This document shows positions 1-6,622 of a stretch of DNA of 14,374 bases, piece after piece. The notes under the pieces were generated by a model. The model worked only from the letters and a program-made list of their open reading frames with translations, was not told the origin of the DNA and ran no database searches. The stretch comes from DATGQT01 sp033720695 (lineage in GTDB: Bacteria; Bacteroidota; Rhodothermia; Rhodothermales; Rubricoccaceae): contig JAWWCA010000083.1 in the NCBI GenBank assembly GCA_033720695.1, positions 1 to 14,374 of the forward strand, read 5' to 3'. Numbering within the stretch: the stretch's first letter is position 1; every line of letters starts with the position of its first letter. Position numbers and translations under genes: made by a program.

Positions 1-18
1 CCGCCGGCCGGAAAGGAG

Positions 19-47
19 GCGAGCGCTCCGACGGTCGGGGCGCTCGC
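19..47. terminator. Terminator-like hairpin after ccmE
   Basis: Arms GCGAGCGCTCCG (19-30) and CGGGGCGCTCGC (36-47) pair over 12 positions with one G-T wobble around a five-base loop. It lies 23 bp past the ccmE stop in the direction of ccmE transcription. On the minus strand the stem is followed by CTCCTTTCC, a weak pyrimidine run rather than a true T tract. It is therefore a plausible but not classical intrinsic terminator, and could serve both strands. Confidence 0.5.
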
Positions 48-70
48 TCCACGTCAGGTGCGGAGGGGGC

Positions 71-475
71 CTACTCCAGCGCGGTCTCCTGCGTCATCCC
101 CTCCAGCCCGCGCTCGTCGTTGTACTTCGACGGGCACTTCACGAGAATGTGGTCGGCGGCGAACACCTCGCCCGCCATCCGGCCGTTGACGACGACCTGC
201 TCGGCGTCCTCGAAGTTGGCCGGCTTCGGGTTCGGGTAGACGACCCGGCGGACGGCCCCCTCCTCGTCGGCCATCCAGAACGAGAACTGGTTGGCGGCGG
301 GGTCGTAGGTCGTCGGCCGGTCCTCCAGCCACACGCCGACGACGTGGGCGGTGCGGCCGCTCTCGGCGGCCTCGGCGAAGGCCTCGTAGCCGCCCACCTG
401 CTCGCCGAAGCTGCTCACGACGAGGAACCCGAAGACGGCGAGGAAGCCGAGGCCGAGGAGGGTCTTGGTGCGCAT
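71..475 (-). CDS. ccmE: Cytochrome c maturation haem chaperone CcmE (cysteine type)
   Basis: CcmE carries haem covalently from the CcmC complex to the haem lyase on the outer side of the inner membrane. The 134-residue product has one N-terminal membrane anchor (about residues 5-23), then a periplasmic OB-fold-like domain with the family pattern VRRVVYPNPKP ... VVVNGRM. The haem-attachment motif that is HxxxY in E. coli reads C114-P-S-K-Y118 here, so this is the CxxxY variant known from archaea, Desulfovibrio and some other bacteria. The C-terminal tail after the motif is short (16 residues). The ATG at 475 gives the usual anchor at the N terminus. It is the last visible gene of the ccm block, 25 bp after ccmD and followed by a hairpin. 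Identification is confident from motif, length and neighbours. Confidence 0.92.
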   Translation of the reverse strand: MRTKTLLGLGFLAVFGFLVVSSFGEQVGGYEAFAEAAESGRTAHVVGVWLEDRPTTYDPAANQFSFWMADEEGAVRRVVYPNPKPANFEDAEQVVVNGRMAGEVFAADHILVKCPSKYNDERGLEGMTQETALE

Positions 476-500
476 GGCGGTGGGGAGCAGGGGCCGCGGG

Positions 501-737
501 TCAGGAGCGGAGGTCGCGCTCGACGCGGGCGAGGCGGCGGTCGGTGCGGTACAGGAGGAGGAGCAGCCCGAGCCAGATCACGAGGACCACGGCGAGGACC
601 ACGGGCAGCTTGTCCTCGGCGAGCATCACCCGCTCGATCCCCTGCGGCGGCTGGGTGGTGAGGGCCTGCGCGGCCTCGGGGTCGAGGACGGCGACCGTCG
701 TGTCCTGCGCCGCGGGGGCGTCGGGGGCGAGCTGCAT
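501..737 (-). CDS. ccmD: CcmD-family small membrane protein
   Basis: A 78-residue protein with one membrane segment (about 46-63, LPVVLAVVLVIWLGLLLLLY) followed by a charged tail, YRTDRRLARVERDL. This 'one helix then RxDRRxxRLE' layout is typical of CcmD, the small subunit that helps CcmC release holo-CcmE. It sits between ccmC and ccmE, as expected. Residues 1-36 are Ala/Gln/Pro-rich and not recognisable. The start at 737 is a choice: an ATG at 773 would add 12 residues, and a methionine just before the helix (MLAEDKL) would give a 41-residue form closer to a minimal CcmD. A TAAACTTG element resembling the Bacteroidota -7 box lies just upstream of the 737 start. The function is inferred mainly from position and topology. 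Confidence 0.75.
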   Translation of the reverse strand: MQLAPDAPAAQDTTVAVLDPEAAQALTTQPPQGIERVMLAEDKLPVVLAVVLVIWLGLLLLLYRTDRRLARVERDLRS

Positions 738-802
738 CGGTGCAAGTTTAACGCCGGAAGGGGCGTGGGGCACGGCAGGAGGGGGTTTTCACGGACTCTG
801 GG

Positions 803-1537
803 CTAGGCGTGGACCACGGCGCGGTCCTCGGCGAGCAGCTCGGCCCGCCGCATCCGCACGCGCGTCGTGTAGACCCACCCGAACAGGAGGAAGAACCCAA
901 CGACGGCGCTGTAGAACACCCACCGCATCTCGGGCGCGATGTCCATCTCGCTGAAGGCGGGGTTGCCCTCGGCGCCGGGGTGGAGGCTCGCCATCCGGCG
1001 CGGCAGCACGTAGGTCAGGAACGGGAGCGTGAGCGTGGCGAACAGGGCGTAGACGGCGGCGAGCCGGCCGCGCCGCCGCGGCTCATCGAGCGCGCCGCGG
1101 AGGACGAAGTAGGCCGCGCAGATGAGGAGCTGAACGGCCACCATCACCTGCCGGGGGTCGGAGTTCCACCAGATGTCGGTCCCGACGTACCACGTGAACC
1201 GCGCCCAAATCGTCCCCGTGACGAGGCCGAAGAGGCCGAACACGAACGCCACGAGCGCCGCCTGCTCGGCCTTCACGTCGTGGAGGCGCCGGCCCGTCTG
1301 GAGGTAGCGGAGCGAGTGGAACCCCGCGATGAGCCATCCCAGCAGGAGCGTGAACCACATCGGGACGTGGAAATACAGGTTCCGCGCGGTGTGCTCCAGG
1401 ATGGGCAGCTTCGAGATGGGCCCGAGGAGGCCGAGCACGAGCACGACGGTCACCCACACGGCGGCGACGATCCGGTAGAGCCGGAAGCCGACCCCGTAGC
1501 GGGGGATCGGGAGAGCGTCGCGGTCGGGAGGCGTCAT
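803..1537 (-). CDS. ccmC: Haem exporter / haem-handling protein CcmC
   Basis: CcmC presents haem to CcmE at the outer face of the inner membrane. The 244-residue product has six predicted membrane helices (about 21-41, 58-76, 93-110, 131-148, 158-176, 206-224). Two histidines fit the known haem ligands: H57 in YFHVP and H186 in ASLHPG. The tryptophan-rich WWD loop lies at about 111-129, but reads TWYVGTDIWWNSDPRQ, longer and less canonical than the E. coli WGTWWVWDARLT. The ATG at 1537 begins MTPPDRDALPIPRYG; the same frame stays open upstream through ccmB, but that stretch has no CcmC character. The start has a C-rich leader and no Shine-Dalgarno. A 137-bp gap separates it from ccmB, so it may have its own promoter. 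Confidence 0.93.
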   Translation of the reverse strand: MTPPDRDALPIPRYGVGFRLYRIVAAVWVTVVLVLGLLGPISKLPILEHTARNLYFHVPMWFTLLLGWLIAGFHSLRYLQTGRRLHDVKAEQAALVAFVFGLFGLVTGTIWARFTWYVGTDIWWNSDPRQVMVAVQLLICAAYFVLRGALDEPRRRGRLAAVYALFATLTLPFLTYVLPRRMASLHPGAEGNPAFSEMDIAPEMRWVFYSAVVGFFLLFGWVYTTRVRMRRAELLAEDRAVVHA

Positions 1538-1625
1538 GGGCGGGGGGAGGGACCGGCGGCTGGAACCGCGTGGGAAGCGTCCAAGATTCGCGCCGACGGG
1601 CCCGAGACCGTGAAACGGCCGGGAA

Positions 1626-1664
1626 GCACGCCGCCGTGCGCACCGGCTGCCCGCCGTGCACACC
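1626..1664. repeat. Pair of 14-bp direct repeats 20 bp apart, ccmB-ccmC gap
   Basis: CCGCCGTGCGCACC (1631-1644) and CCGCCGTGCACACC (1651-1664) match at 13 of 14 positions and start exactly 20 bp apart, near two helical turns. GCACG (1626-1630) and CGTGC (1635-1639) also form a small hairpin over the first copy. The pair lies just after the ccmB stop, upstream of ccmC. It could be a regulatory site or an mRNA element; the function is unknown. Confidence 0.4.
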
Positions 1665-1674
1665 CCACCCGCGC

Positions 1675-2346
1675 TCAGTCGCGCCAGACGTACTCGAACA
1701 GGAGGAACGAGGCCGTCACGGCGAGGCCGGCGTAGCCGACGAGCGCGGTGAGGTCGGGCTGCGCCTCGGCCCACACCGCCCCGCCCTCGAAGGCGACGCG
1801 CGTGGCGCGCACGGCCGAGAAGAGGAGGGGGATGAGGACGGGGAAGGCGAGGACGGCCAGGAGCGGCCCGCTCGACGCCGTCCGCGCGATGAGCGCCGAG
1901 AGCAGCGTCGTCGCGCCGGCGAGGCCGAGGGCGCCGAGGGCGAGCGTGGCGGCGAGGAGGCCGGGCGCGGCCAGCGGCGGGGCCACGAGGACGAGGAAGA
2001 GGAGGGCGGCCACGGCGTTGAGGCCGAGCTGGAGGGCGGCGTTGAACAGCAGCTTCCCGCCGTAGACCGCACTGGGCCGGACCGACAGCTGGAGGAGCAG
2101 CACGGTCCCCCGCTCCTCCTCGACCACGAACGCGCGCCCCAACCCGACCGTCGCCGCGAACAGGATCACGACCCACAGGAGCGCCGCGCCGACGGGCGCC
2201 GTCACGGCGACGTCGCCGAGGGCGAAGCGGAGCAGGAACACGGCGGCGGCGACGAACAGGCCCAGCGCGTTCAGCGCGAAGCGCGTCCGCAGCTCCAGCC
2301 GCGCGTCCTTCAGGAAGACGGCCCAGGCGCCGGCGAACCAGGTCAC
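1675..2346 (-). CDS. ccmB: Haem ABC exporter membrane subunit CcmB
   Basis: CcmB is the membrane subunit of the CcmAB ABC complex that uses ATP to release holo-CcmE from CcmC. The 223-residue form has about six hydrophobic helices (25-43, 50-68, 99-122, 127-149, 160-180, 198-219), an N-terminal FLKDARLELRTR segment, and the CcmB-like cytoplasmic stretch FVVEEERGTVLLLQLSVRP at 73-91. I chose the GTG at 2346 because it gives the family length (E. coli about 220 residues) and has a pyrimidine-rich leader. An in-frame ATG at 2397 would add 17 residues, MVPPPRAILHAHPPSLS, that look like translated leader. No ccmA ATPase gene adjoins it: upstream lies a divergent gene. It is the first visible gene of the ccm block. 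Confidence 0.9.
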   Translation of the reverse strand: MTWFAGAWAVFLKDARLELRTRFALNALGLFVAAAVFLLRFALGDVAVTAPVGAALLWVVILFAATVGLGRAFVVEEERGTVLLLQLSVRPSAVYGGKLLFNAALQLGLNAVAALLFLVLVAPPLAAPGLLAATLALGALGLAGATTLLSALIARTASSGPLLAVLAFPVLIPLLFSAVRATRVAFEGGAVWAEAQPDLTALVGYAGLAVTASFLLFEYVWRD

Positions 2347-2365
2347 GGACAGAGAGGGAGGGTGG

Positions 2366-2383
2366 GCGTGCAAGATCGCACGC
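2366..2383. promoter_or_regulatory. Palindrome between divergent ccmB and ADP-ribosylglycohydrolase-like gene
   Basis: GCGTGC (2366-2371) and GCACGC (2378-2383) form a perfect 6-bp inverted repeat with a 6-bp spacer, an 18-bp footprint typical of a dimeric regulator. It sits in the 77-bp space between the ccmB GTG and the plus-strand ATG at 2424. It would fall inside ccmB if the longer ATG start were used. The role as an operator is inferred from position only. Confidence 0.35.
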
Positions 2384-2423
2384 GGCGGCGGTACCATCCG
2401 CCCTCCCCCACCCCGCCCCCGCC

Positions 2424-3320
2424 ATGCCCGACCGTGACCGCCTCCTCGGCGCCCTCCTCGGCGCCGCCGTCGGCGACGCCCTCGGCGCGCCCGTCGACGG
2501 CCTCTCCCACCAGAACGTCCGCCTCTACTACCGCGGCATCAAGGGCTACCGCGACGACGAGAAGCGCGGCGACGTCCGCGCCGGGGAGTGGACCGCCCAC
2601 ACCGGGCGCCTCGGCGCGCTCGCCCGCGCGCTCACCGCGCACCCGGCCGCGCCGGACGCGGCCCGCTCCGCGTTCGACGCCGCCCTCGGCGCACGCCCCC
2701 TCCGCCGGCCCGAGGCCCTCGGAGAAACGACGGCCGAGGCGGCCGCCCTCGGCGCCGCCTGGGCACTCCGGGGGTGGACGGAGGAGGAGGCGATGGCGTG
2801 GGTAGCGGCCCTGCTCGCGGAGCGCGCAGCCCTGACCCGGGCAGCGGCCTACGGCCACGCCTTCGCCGTCCGCGTCGCCCTCGTGAGCGCGCTCGAGCCG
2901 GAGGACGGGCGGCTGGTCCTGGAGGACGTGGCCGAGGAGGTGCGCGCGGCCGAGGCCACGTTCGGCGCCGCGGGCCGTGTCTCGGACCAACTCCACGCCC
3001 TCGCCGGCCACCTCGACGAGACGCCCCTCGATCTCCAGGATCGCTGCGGTGGCACCGGCACGGCGGCCGACGAGGCGTTCCCGTTCGCCGCCGCCATGTT
3101 CGTCCGCAACCCCCTGCTCGTGGAGGCCACGCTGCTCTCAGCCGTCAACGTGGGGGGAGCGTCGAGCGCGGTTGGGGCGCTCGTCGGCGCGCTGCTAGGC
3201 GCGCGGAACGGCTGGACCGCCTTCCCGGGTGCGTGGCGCGAGGGGCTGGACGAGGCCCCACGGCTGGAGGCAGAGGCCGGCGCGTTCGTGGACGCGCTGC
3301 GGGCCCCCGCCGAGCCCTGA
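2424..3320 (+). CDS. ADP-ribosylglycohydrolase-fold protein, probable pseudoenzyme
   Basis: The family (DraG/ARH) removes ADP-ribose from proteins or small molecules using a two-metal site. The 298-residue protein opens with the family start GALLGAAVGDALGAPVDG (9-26) and ends with the helical region AVNVGGASSAVGALVGALLGA (240-260), both at the expected distances. The two metal-binding motifs are altered. The usual W-T-D-D-T reads W56-T-A-H-T60, and the usual G-G-D-x-D-T reads G244-G-A-S-S-A249. All four expected aspartates are thus missing, so hydrolysis by the standard mechanism is unlikely. The rest of the fold, and an open frame without breaks, argue for a retained non-catalytic role such as ligand binding. 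It is transcribed alone on the plus strand, divergent from ccmB and convergent with the next gene (18-bp gap). The start is the ATG with a C-rich leader, CCCCGCCCCCGCC. Confidence 0.8.
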   Translation: MPDRDRLLGALLGAAVGDALGAPVDGLSHQNVRLYYRGIKGYRDDEKRGDVRAGEWTAHTGRLGALARALTAHPAAPDAARSAFDAALGARPLRRPEALGETTAEAAALGAAWALRGWTEEEAMAWVAALLAERAALTRAAAYGHAFAVRVALVSALEPEDGRLVLEDVAEEVRAAEATFGAAGRVSDQLHALAGHLDETPLDLQDRCGGTGTAADEAFPFAAAMFVRNPLLVEATLLSAVNVGGASSAVGALVGALLGARNGWTAFPGAWREGLDEAPRLEAEAGAFVDALRAPAEP

Positions 3321-3338
3321 CCCCAGCCGCTCCCGCGG

Positions 3339-4157
3339 TCAGTCGGTCCACTCGGCGAGGTCCCCGAGCGCGAGCCCGTCGCCGGCCTCGATGAACGCGG
3401 CGTAGGCCGTGCCTCGCACGCCCCTGTCGACGTAGCCGATGGCGAGGACATGCCACGTCCCTTCGCGCTCGGCCTTCGTGCGGTAGCCGGTGAAGCCCCA
3501 GCCGGTGGGGCCGACGCGGCCGAGGAAGGCGCCGATGCGGGCGCGGAATTCCTCGGCGCGGACGCGGTCGGCGGGGTCGGCGGGGTCGCACCGCCGGATG
3601 GTCATGGCCTCCCGGTCGGGGCACGCCATGAGGGCGGCGGCCTCGGCCCCGTCGTCGGGTCCGGTGAGGCGGAAGAGGGCTTCCATCGTGCGCTGGACCG
3701 CCTCCTCGTCCGAGGCCGGCGGAGGGGACTGGGGCGGCGAGAGGCGCACGGGCCCCGCATCGGCCAAGAGGAGGCCGTCGCCGTGCGGGACGAAGCGGTA
3801 TTCGACGGTCGTGGGCGGCTCCCCGTCTCGCACCTTGACCTGCGCCTGGTGCCCGAGCGCCCCCTGCGGCCCGGACGACCGGAGCCAGTCGAGCACCCAG
3901 GGCGGATCGCCCGTGTAGGTCGCCCGGAGGTGCGCGGCGACGGCCGCGACGCGGACGCTGTCGACCGGGACGAGGCACGGACGGACGACGGCCGCGTCGC
4001 CGGCGCCGGAGAGGCAGGCGAGGTGCGAGGCGAGGGCCTCGGCCTCCCCCGCCTCTGCCTGCGCGATCGCGTGCGCCAGCGCGGCCGTCACCTCGGCCTC
4101 GGGCTGGGCTAGGGCGGCAGAGGACGAGACGGCGAGGAGCAGGAGGACACGGCGCAT
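3339..4157 (-). CDS. Secreted protein with two tandem ~110-residue repeats, function unknown
   Basis: I do not recognise this 272-residue family. It begins with a clear signal peptide (MRRVLLLLAVSSSAALAQ, cleavage near residue 17 or 18), so it is probably periplasmic or exported. The mature part looks internally duplicated. Residues about 24-134 and 153-270 share the order: helix with AxxA(L/M)AC, a second cysteine 11-13 residues later preceded by R, an acidic/Arg-rich helix ending AHL or AFL, a W, and a strand region ending GDGL-L-(A/G)D. The cysteines are C48/C61 and C179/C190, one pair per repeat, possibly disulphides. A Pro/Ser linker (136-148) joins the halves. It lies 36 bp after the vWA gene on the same strand and is the last gene of that run. 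The short start region has a C-rich leader (CCCACCCCCGCC). Confidence 0.7.
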   Translation of the reverse strand: MRRVLLLLAVSSSAALAQPEAEVTAALAHAIAQAEAGEAEALASHLACLSGAGDAAVVRPCLVPVDSVRVAAVAAHLRATYTGDPPWVLDWLRSSGPQGALGHQAQVKVRDGEPPTTVEYRFVPHGDGLLLADAGPVRLSPPQSPPPASDEEAVQRTMEALFRLTGPDDGAEAAALMACPDREAMTIRRCDPADPADRVRAEEFRARIGAFLGRVGPTGWGFTGYRTKAEREGTWHVLAIGYVDRGVRGTAYAAFIEAGDGLALGDLAEWTD

Positions 4158-4193
4158 GGCGGGGGTGGGTCGTCGTCCCGAGCTACGCCTCCG

Positions 4194-5306
4194 CTACCGC
4201 GTGGTCTTCCGGCGGTTGCGAACGTAGTCCTCGAACAGGAACCCGCCCAGCTCGTCGAGGCCGGCGTAGTAGGCGCGGCCCTGGTTGACCTCGGTGAGCT
4301 GGCGCACGAACGCCTGGAGGTACGGGTCGCGCGCGATCATGAACGTCGTGATCGTGATGCGCTCGCGGCGGCAGATGGCGGCCTCGTCGAGGACCTTGTT
4401 GACGATCCGCCGGTCGAGGCCGTAGGCGTTCCGGTAGAGCCGCCCCCCCTCGAAGTGGCAGCTCGGCTTGCCGTCGGTGATGAGGAAGATCTGCTTGTTC
4501 CGGTTCTTGCGGCGGCGGAGGAGGTCCCGGGCGCGGACGAGCCCGGCGCGGGTGTTGGTGTGGAAGGGGCCGACCTGGAGGAACGGGAGGTCCTTCAGCT
4601 GCACCTCCCACGCGTCGTTCCCGAAGGCGACGATGTCGAGGGTGTCCTTGGGGTAGCGCGTCGTGATGAGCTCGGCGAGGGCGAGGGCGGTCTTGCGCGC
4701 CGGCGTGATGCGGTCCTCGCCGTAGAGCACCATCGAGTGGCTGAGGTCGATCATGAGGACGGTCGCCACGCTCGTGTGGTGGTCGGTCTCGAAGACCTGG
4801 AAGTCGTCCTCGTGGAGGCTGAAGGACCCCTCGGGTCCCCCGAGGCCGCCGCGGCGGACGGCGTTCGAGAGCGTGCCGGTGACGTCGAGGTCGTGGACGT
4901 CGTCGCCGAAGCTGTAGGGGCGGGTCTCGGGCTGGCGCTCGCTGCCGGCGCCGCTGAAGGGGGTCCGGTGGTCGCCGCGCCCGCCCTTCCGGAGCTGGCT
5001 GAAGATCTCCTCGAGCGAGCGCTCGCGGAGGCCGCGGACCGTCTTGGCCGTGACCTGGACCACGCCCGTCTCGTCGTCGCGCTCGATGTAGCCGCGGTCC
5101 TTGAGCTCCTCGATGAAGTCGCCCAGCCCCATCCCCTCGTCGGTGAGGCCGTACTGCTCGTCGATCTGGGTCAGCCAGCGGAGCGCCTCGTCGGCGTCCC
5201 CCCCTGTGTGGAAGAGGAGCTGCTGGAAGAGGTCGAACAGCGTGTCGAAGGTGGAGCGCGCCTGGCCGTGGCGCTCGGGGTCGAACTCGGAGTAGCGGAA
5301 GCGCAT
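4194..5306 (-). CDS. Cytosolic vWA-domain protein with intact MIDAS
   Basis: A 370-residue protein without signal peptide or membrane segment. The N-terminal half (1-175) is helical and charged, beginning MRFRYSEFDPERHG. The C-terminal half is a von Willebrand factor A domain whose metal-ion-dependent adhesion site looks complete: D187-L-S-H-S191, T250/T252 in HTNTRAG, and D278 in LITDGKPS. Such proteins usually work with an AAA+ ATPase of the MoxR or magnesium-chelatase type in protein or metal-cofactor remodelling, but no ATPase is encoded in this window. I chose the ATG at 5306. The frame is open to an earlier ATG at 5354, but that would add 16 residues read through an intergenic repeat. 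It follows the TPR gene by 93 bp. The exact substrate cannot be told from sequence. Confidence 0.8.
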   Translation of the reverse strand: MRFRYSEFDPERHGQARSTFDTLFDLFQQLLFHTGGDADEALRWLTQIDEQYGLTDEGMGLGDFIEELKDRGYIERDDETGVVQVTAKTVRGLRERSLEEIFSQLRKGGRGDHRTPFSGAGSERQPETRPYSFGDDVHDLDVTGTLSNAVRRGGLGGPEGSFSLHEDDFQVFETDHHTSVATVLMIDLSHSMVLYGEDRITPARKTALALAELITTRYPKDTLDIVAFGNDAWEVQLKDLPFLQVGPFHTNTRAGLVRARDLLRRRKNRNKQIFLITDGKPSCHFEGGRLYRNAYGLDRRIVNKVLDEAAICRRERITITTFMIARDPYLQAFVRQLTEVNQGRAYYAGLDELGGFLFEDYVRNRRKTTR

Positions 5307-5314
5307 GAGTCGTA

Positions 5315-5373
5315 ACGCGTGCTGGCGTGACACGTGAGAGAGGCGGCCCCTCACGCGTCCCGTGTCACGCGTC
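5315..5373. repeat. Intergenic cluster of CACGCGT/GTGACACG repeats with 10-bp inverted repeat
   Basis: GCGTGACACG (5325-5334) and CGTGTCACGC (5361-5370) are perfect inverted repeats. A second nested pair, CGTGAG (5333-5338) and CTCACG (5350-5355), competes with it. ACGCGT occurs three times (5315-5320, 5353-5358, 5367-5372), and CACGCGTC is directly repeated at 5352 and 5366. The cluster fills most of the space between the TPR stop and the vWA start. No T-run follows on the minus strand, so a simple terminator is unlikely; an operator, mRNA-processing stem or dispersed intergenic repeat are options. Confidence 0.55.
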
Positions 5374-5399
5374 GTGGGCGGTCTGGTTCGTGGGCGGCC

Positions 5400-6581
5400 T
5401 CATCCCCGGTAGGGCGACTCGATGTAGCCGCGGGCGCGCTCGTGAGCGCCGGAGCGATCGGGCCCGTCGAGGACGGCCTCGTAGTGGCGGAGGGCGGCCT
5501 CGCGCTCGCCGCGGGCGTCGTGGGCCATCCCCTGGCGGAGCCGGCCGAGCACGGTGAAGGACGAGGGGGCGGGGCGGCGCGCGCTCACCGCCTCCAGCCG
5601 GTCGAGGTGCGCAAGCGCCGCGTCGTAGTCGCGCCGCGCCATGGCGCTCCGGGCGAGGTAGTAGAGGGCCTGCTCGGCCGCCGCCGCGTTGTAGCCCTGG
5701 GTCCCGGCGTCGTGCCGCGCGAGGACGGCGCGGAAGACGGCGTCGGCCTCGTCGAGGTGGCCGAACGAGGCGTGGAGGCGGCCTTCGAGGGTGTGGAAGA
5801 ACGGGTTGCCCGGGTAGTAGTAGCGGAGCCACCCCACGTAGCGGCGGGCGTCGTCGTAGTCGCGCTCGTGGACGTACTCGAGGAGGGCGATCTGGTAGGC
5901 GGCCTCGGCCTGGAGGTAGGTGCCGCGCTGGAAGGTGACCTCGAGGAGGTGGCGGCCTCGGTCGCGGTCGCCGCGGGCGAAGAAGGTCAGGAGCGGGCGG
6001 AGGCGGGGGTGCTCCTCGCGGAGGACGGCGGCGTAGTAGTCGTAGACCCCCTTGCCGAACTGGAAGTCGGCGTTGGAGCGGTCGTGCCGGGCCACGTCGA
6101 CGACGTAGTCGAGGGCGCCTTTGGCGTCGAAGGCGGCGCGGACGTAGTCGCGGCGGTTGGCGCGAAGGCGGGCGCGGAAGGCGAGCGCAGCCCCCTTGAA
6201 GAACTGGGCGTCGAGGTCGTAGGGGTCGCGGCGGAGGCGGCGGTCGGCCTGCCGGACAACCTCGTCCATGGCGCGGTAGAACGCCTCGTCGTGGGAGGTG
6301 TCGGCGAGGTCGAGGAGGATCTGCCACCACGGGACGAGGGCACGGAGGAAGGCGGCGGCGGGGTGGTCCGGGTAGCGCGCCGCGAGCGTGTCGAAGGCGG
6401 CCTCGGCCTCGGCGAACTCGGCGTTGTAGAGGAGGCCGAGCCCGCGGCGCGCCGGCATCTCGAAGGCGCGGTCGTCGAGGATCGTCGAGGGGTCGTCGCG
6501 CGGCTGGGCCTCGGCGGCGGGGACGGCCGCGCCGGCGGCGAGGGCGAGGAGGAGCAGGGGGCGTCGGACGCGGGGGGACAT
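5400..6581 (-). CDS. Secreted tetratricopeptide-repeat protein
   Basis: A 393-residue protein with a signal peptide (about 1-26, MSPRVRRPLLLLALAAG ... AEAQ) and no lipobox cysteine, so probably soluble in the periplasm. The rest is helical, with TPR-like helix pairs. Examples are 49-82 (LGLLYNAEFAEAEAAFDTLAARYPDHP), 224-255, 258-291 (GRLHASFGHLDEADAVFRAVLARH), 303-336 and 344-375. The middle (119-200) is less regular and rich in Arg, Asp, Phe and Tyr. TPR proteins act as protein-protein scaffolds; no enzymatic motif is visible. The start is the ATG at 6581 because it opens the signal peptide; the frame stays open far upstream but as an antisense shadow of cheB. It lies 41 bp after the CheB-like gene and 93 bp before the vWA gene, likely co-transcribed with the former. 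Confidence 0.75.
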   Translation of the reverse strand: MSPRVRRPLLLLALAAGAAVPAAEAQPRDDPSTILDDRAFEMPARRGLGLLYNAEFAEAEAAFDTLAARYPDHPAAAFLRALVPWWQILLDLADTSHDEAFYRAMDEVVRQADRRLRRDPYDLDAQFFKGAALAFRARLRANRRDYVRAAFDAKGALDYVVDVARHDRSNADFQFGKGVYDYYAAVLREEHPRLRPLLTFFARGDRDRGRHLLEVTFQRGTYLQAEAAYQIALLEYVHERDYDDARRYVGWLRYYYPGNPFFHTLEGRLHASFGHLDEADAVFRAVLARHDAGTQGYNAAAAEQALYYLARSAMARRDYDAALAHLDRLEAVSARRPAPSSFTVLGRLRQGMAHDARGEREAALRHYEAVLDGPDRSGAHERARGYIESPYRG

Positions 6582-6622
6582 CACGGGCAGTGTCGGCAGA
6601 GTCGCGGGGGTCGGCTCGGTCC

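Noticed and set aside
1538..2425. Extension of the ccmC frame upstream through ccmB (total 540 codons)
   Set aside because: The extension is Arg/Pro/Gly-rich shadow sequence; the CcmC family begins near the ATG at 1537, and ccmB is coded in another frame.
3327..3338. CCGC-TCCC-GCGG hairpin between convergent stops as a terminator
   Set aside because: Only a 4-bp stem with no T-run on either strand; expected by chance at this GC content.
3339..6581. A Bat-type (vWA plus TPR) aerotolerance operon
   Set aside because: BatA/BatB vWA proteins have membrane segments and come with a MoxR ATPase; this vWA protein is soluble with a different N-terminal half, and no ATPase is present.
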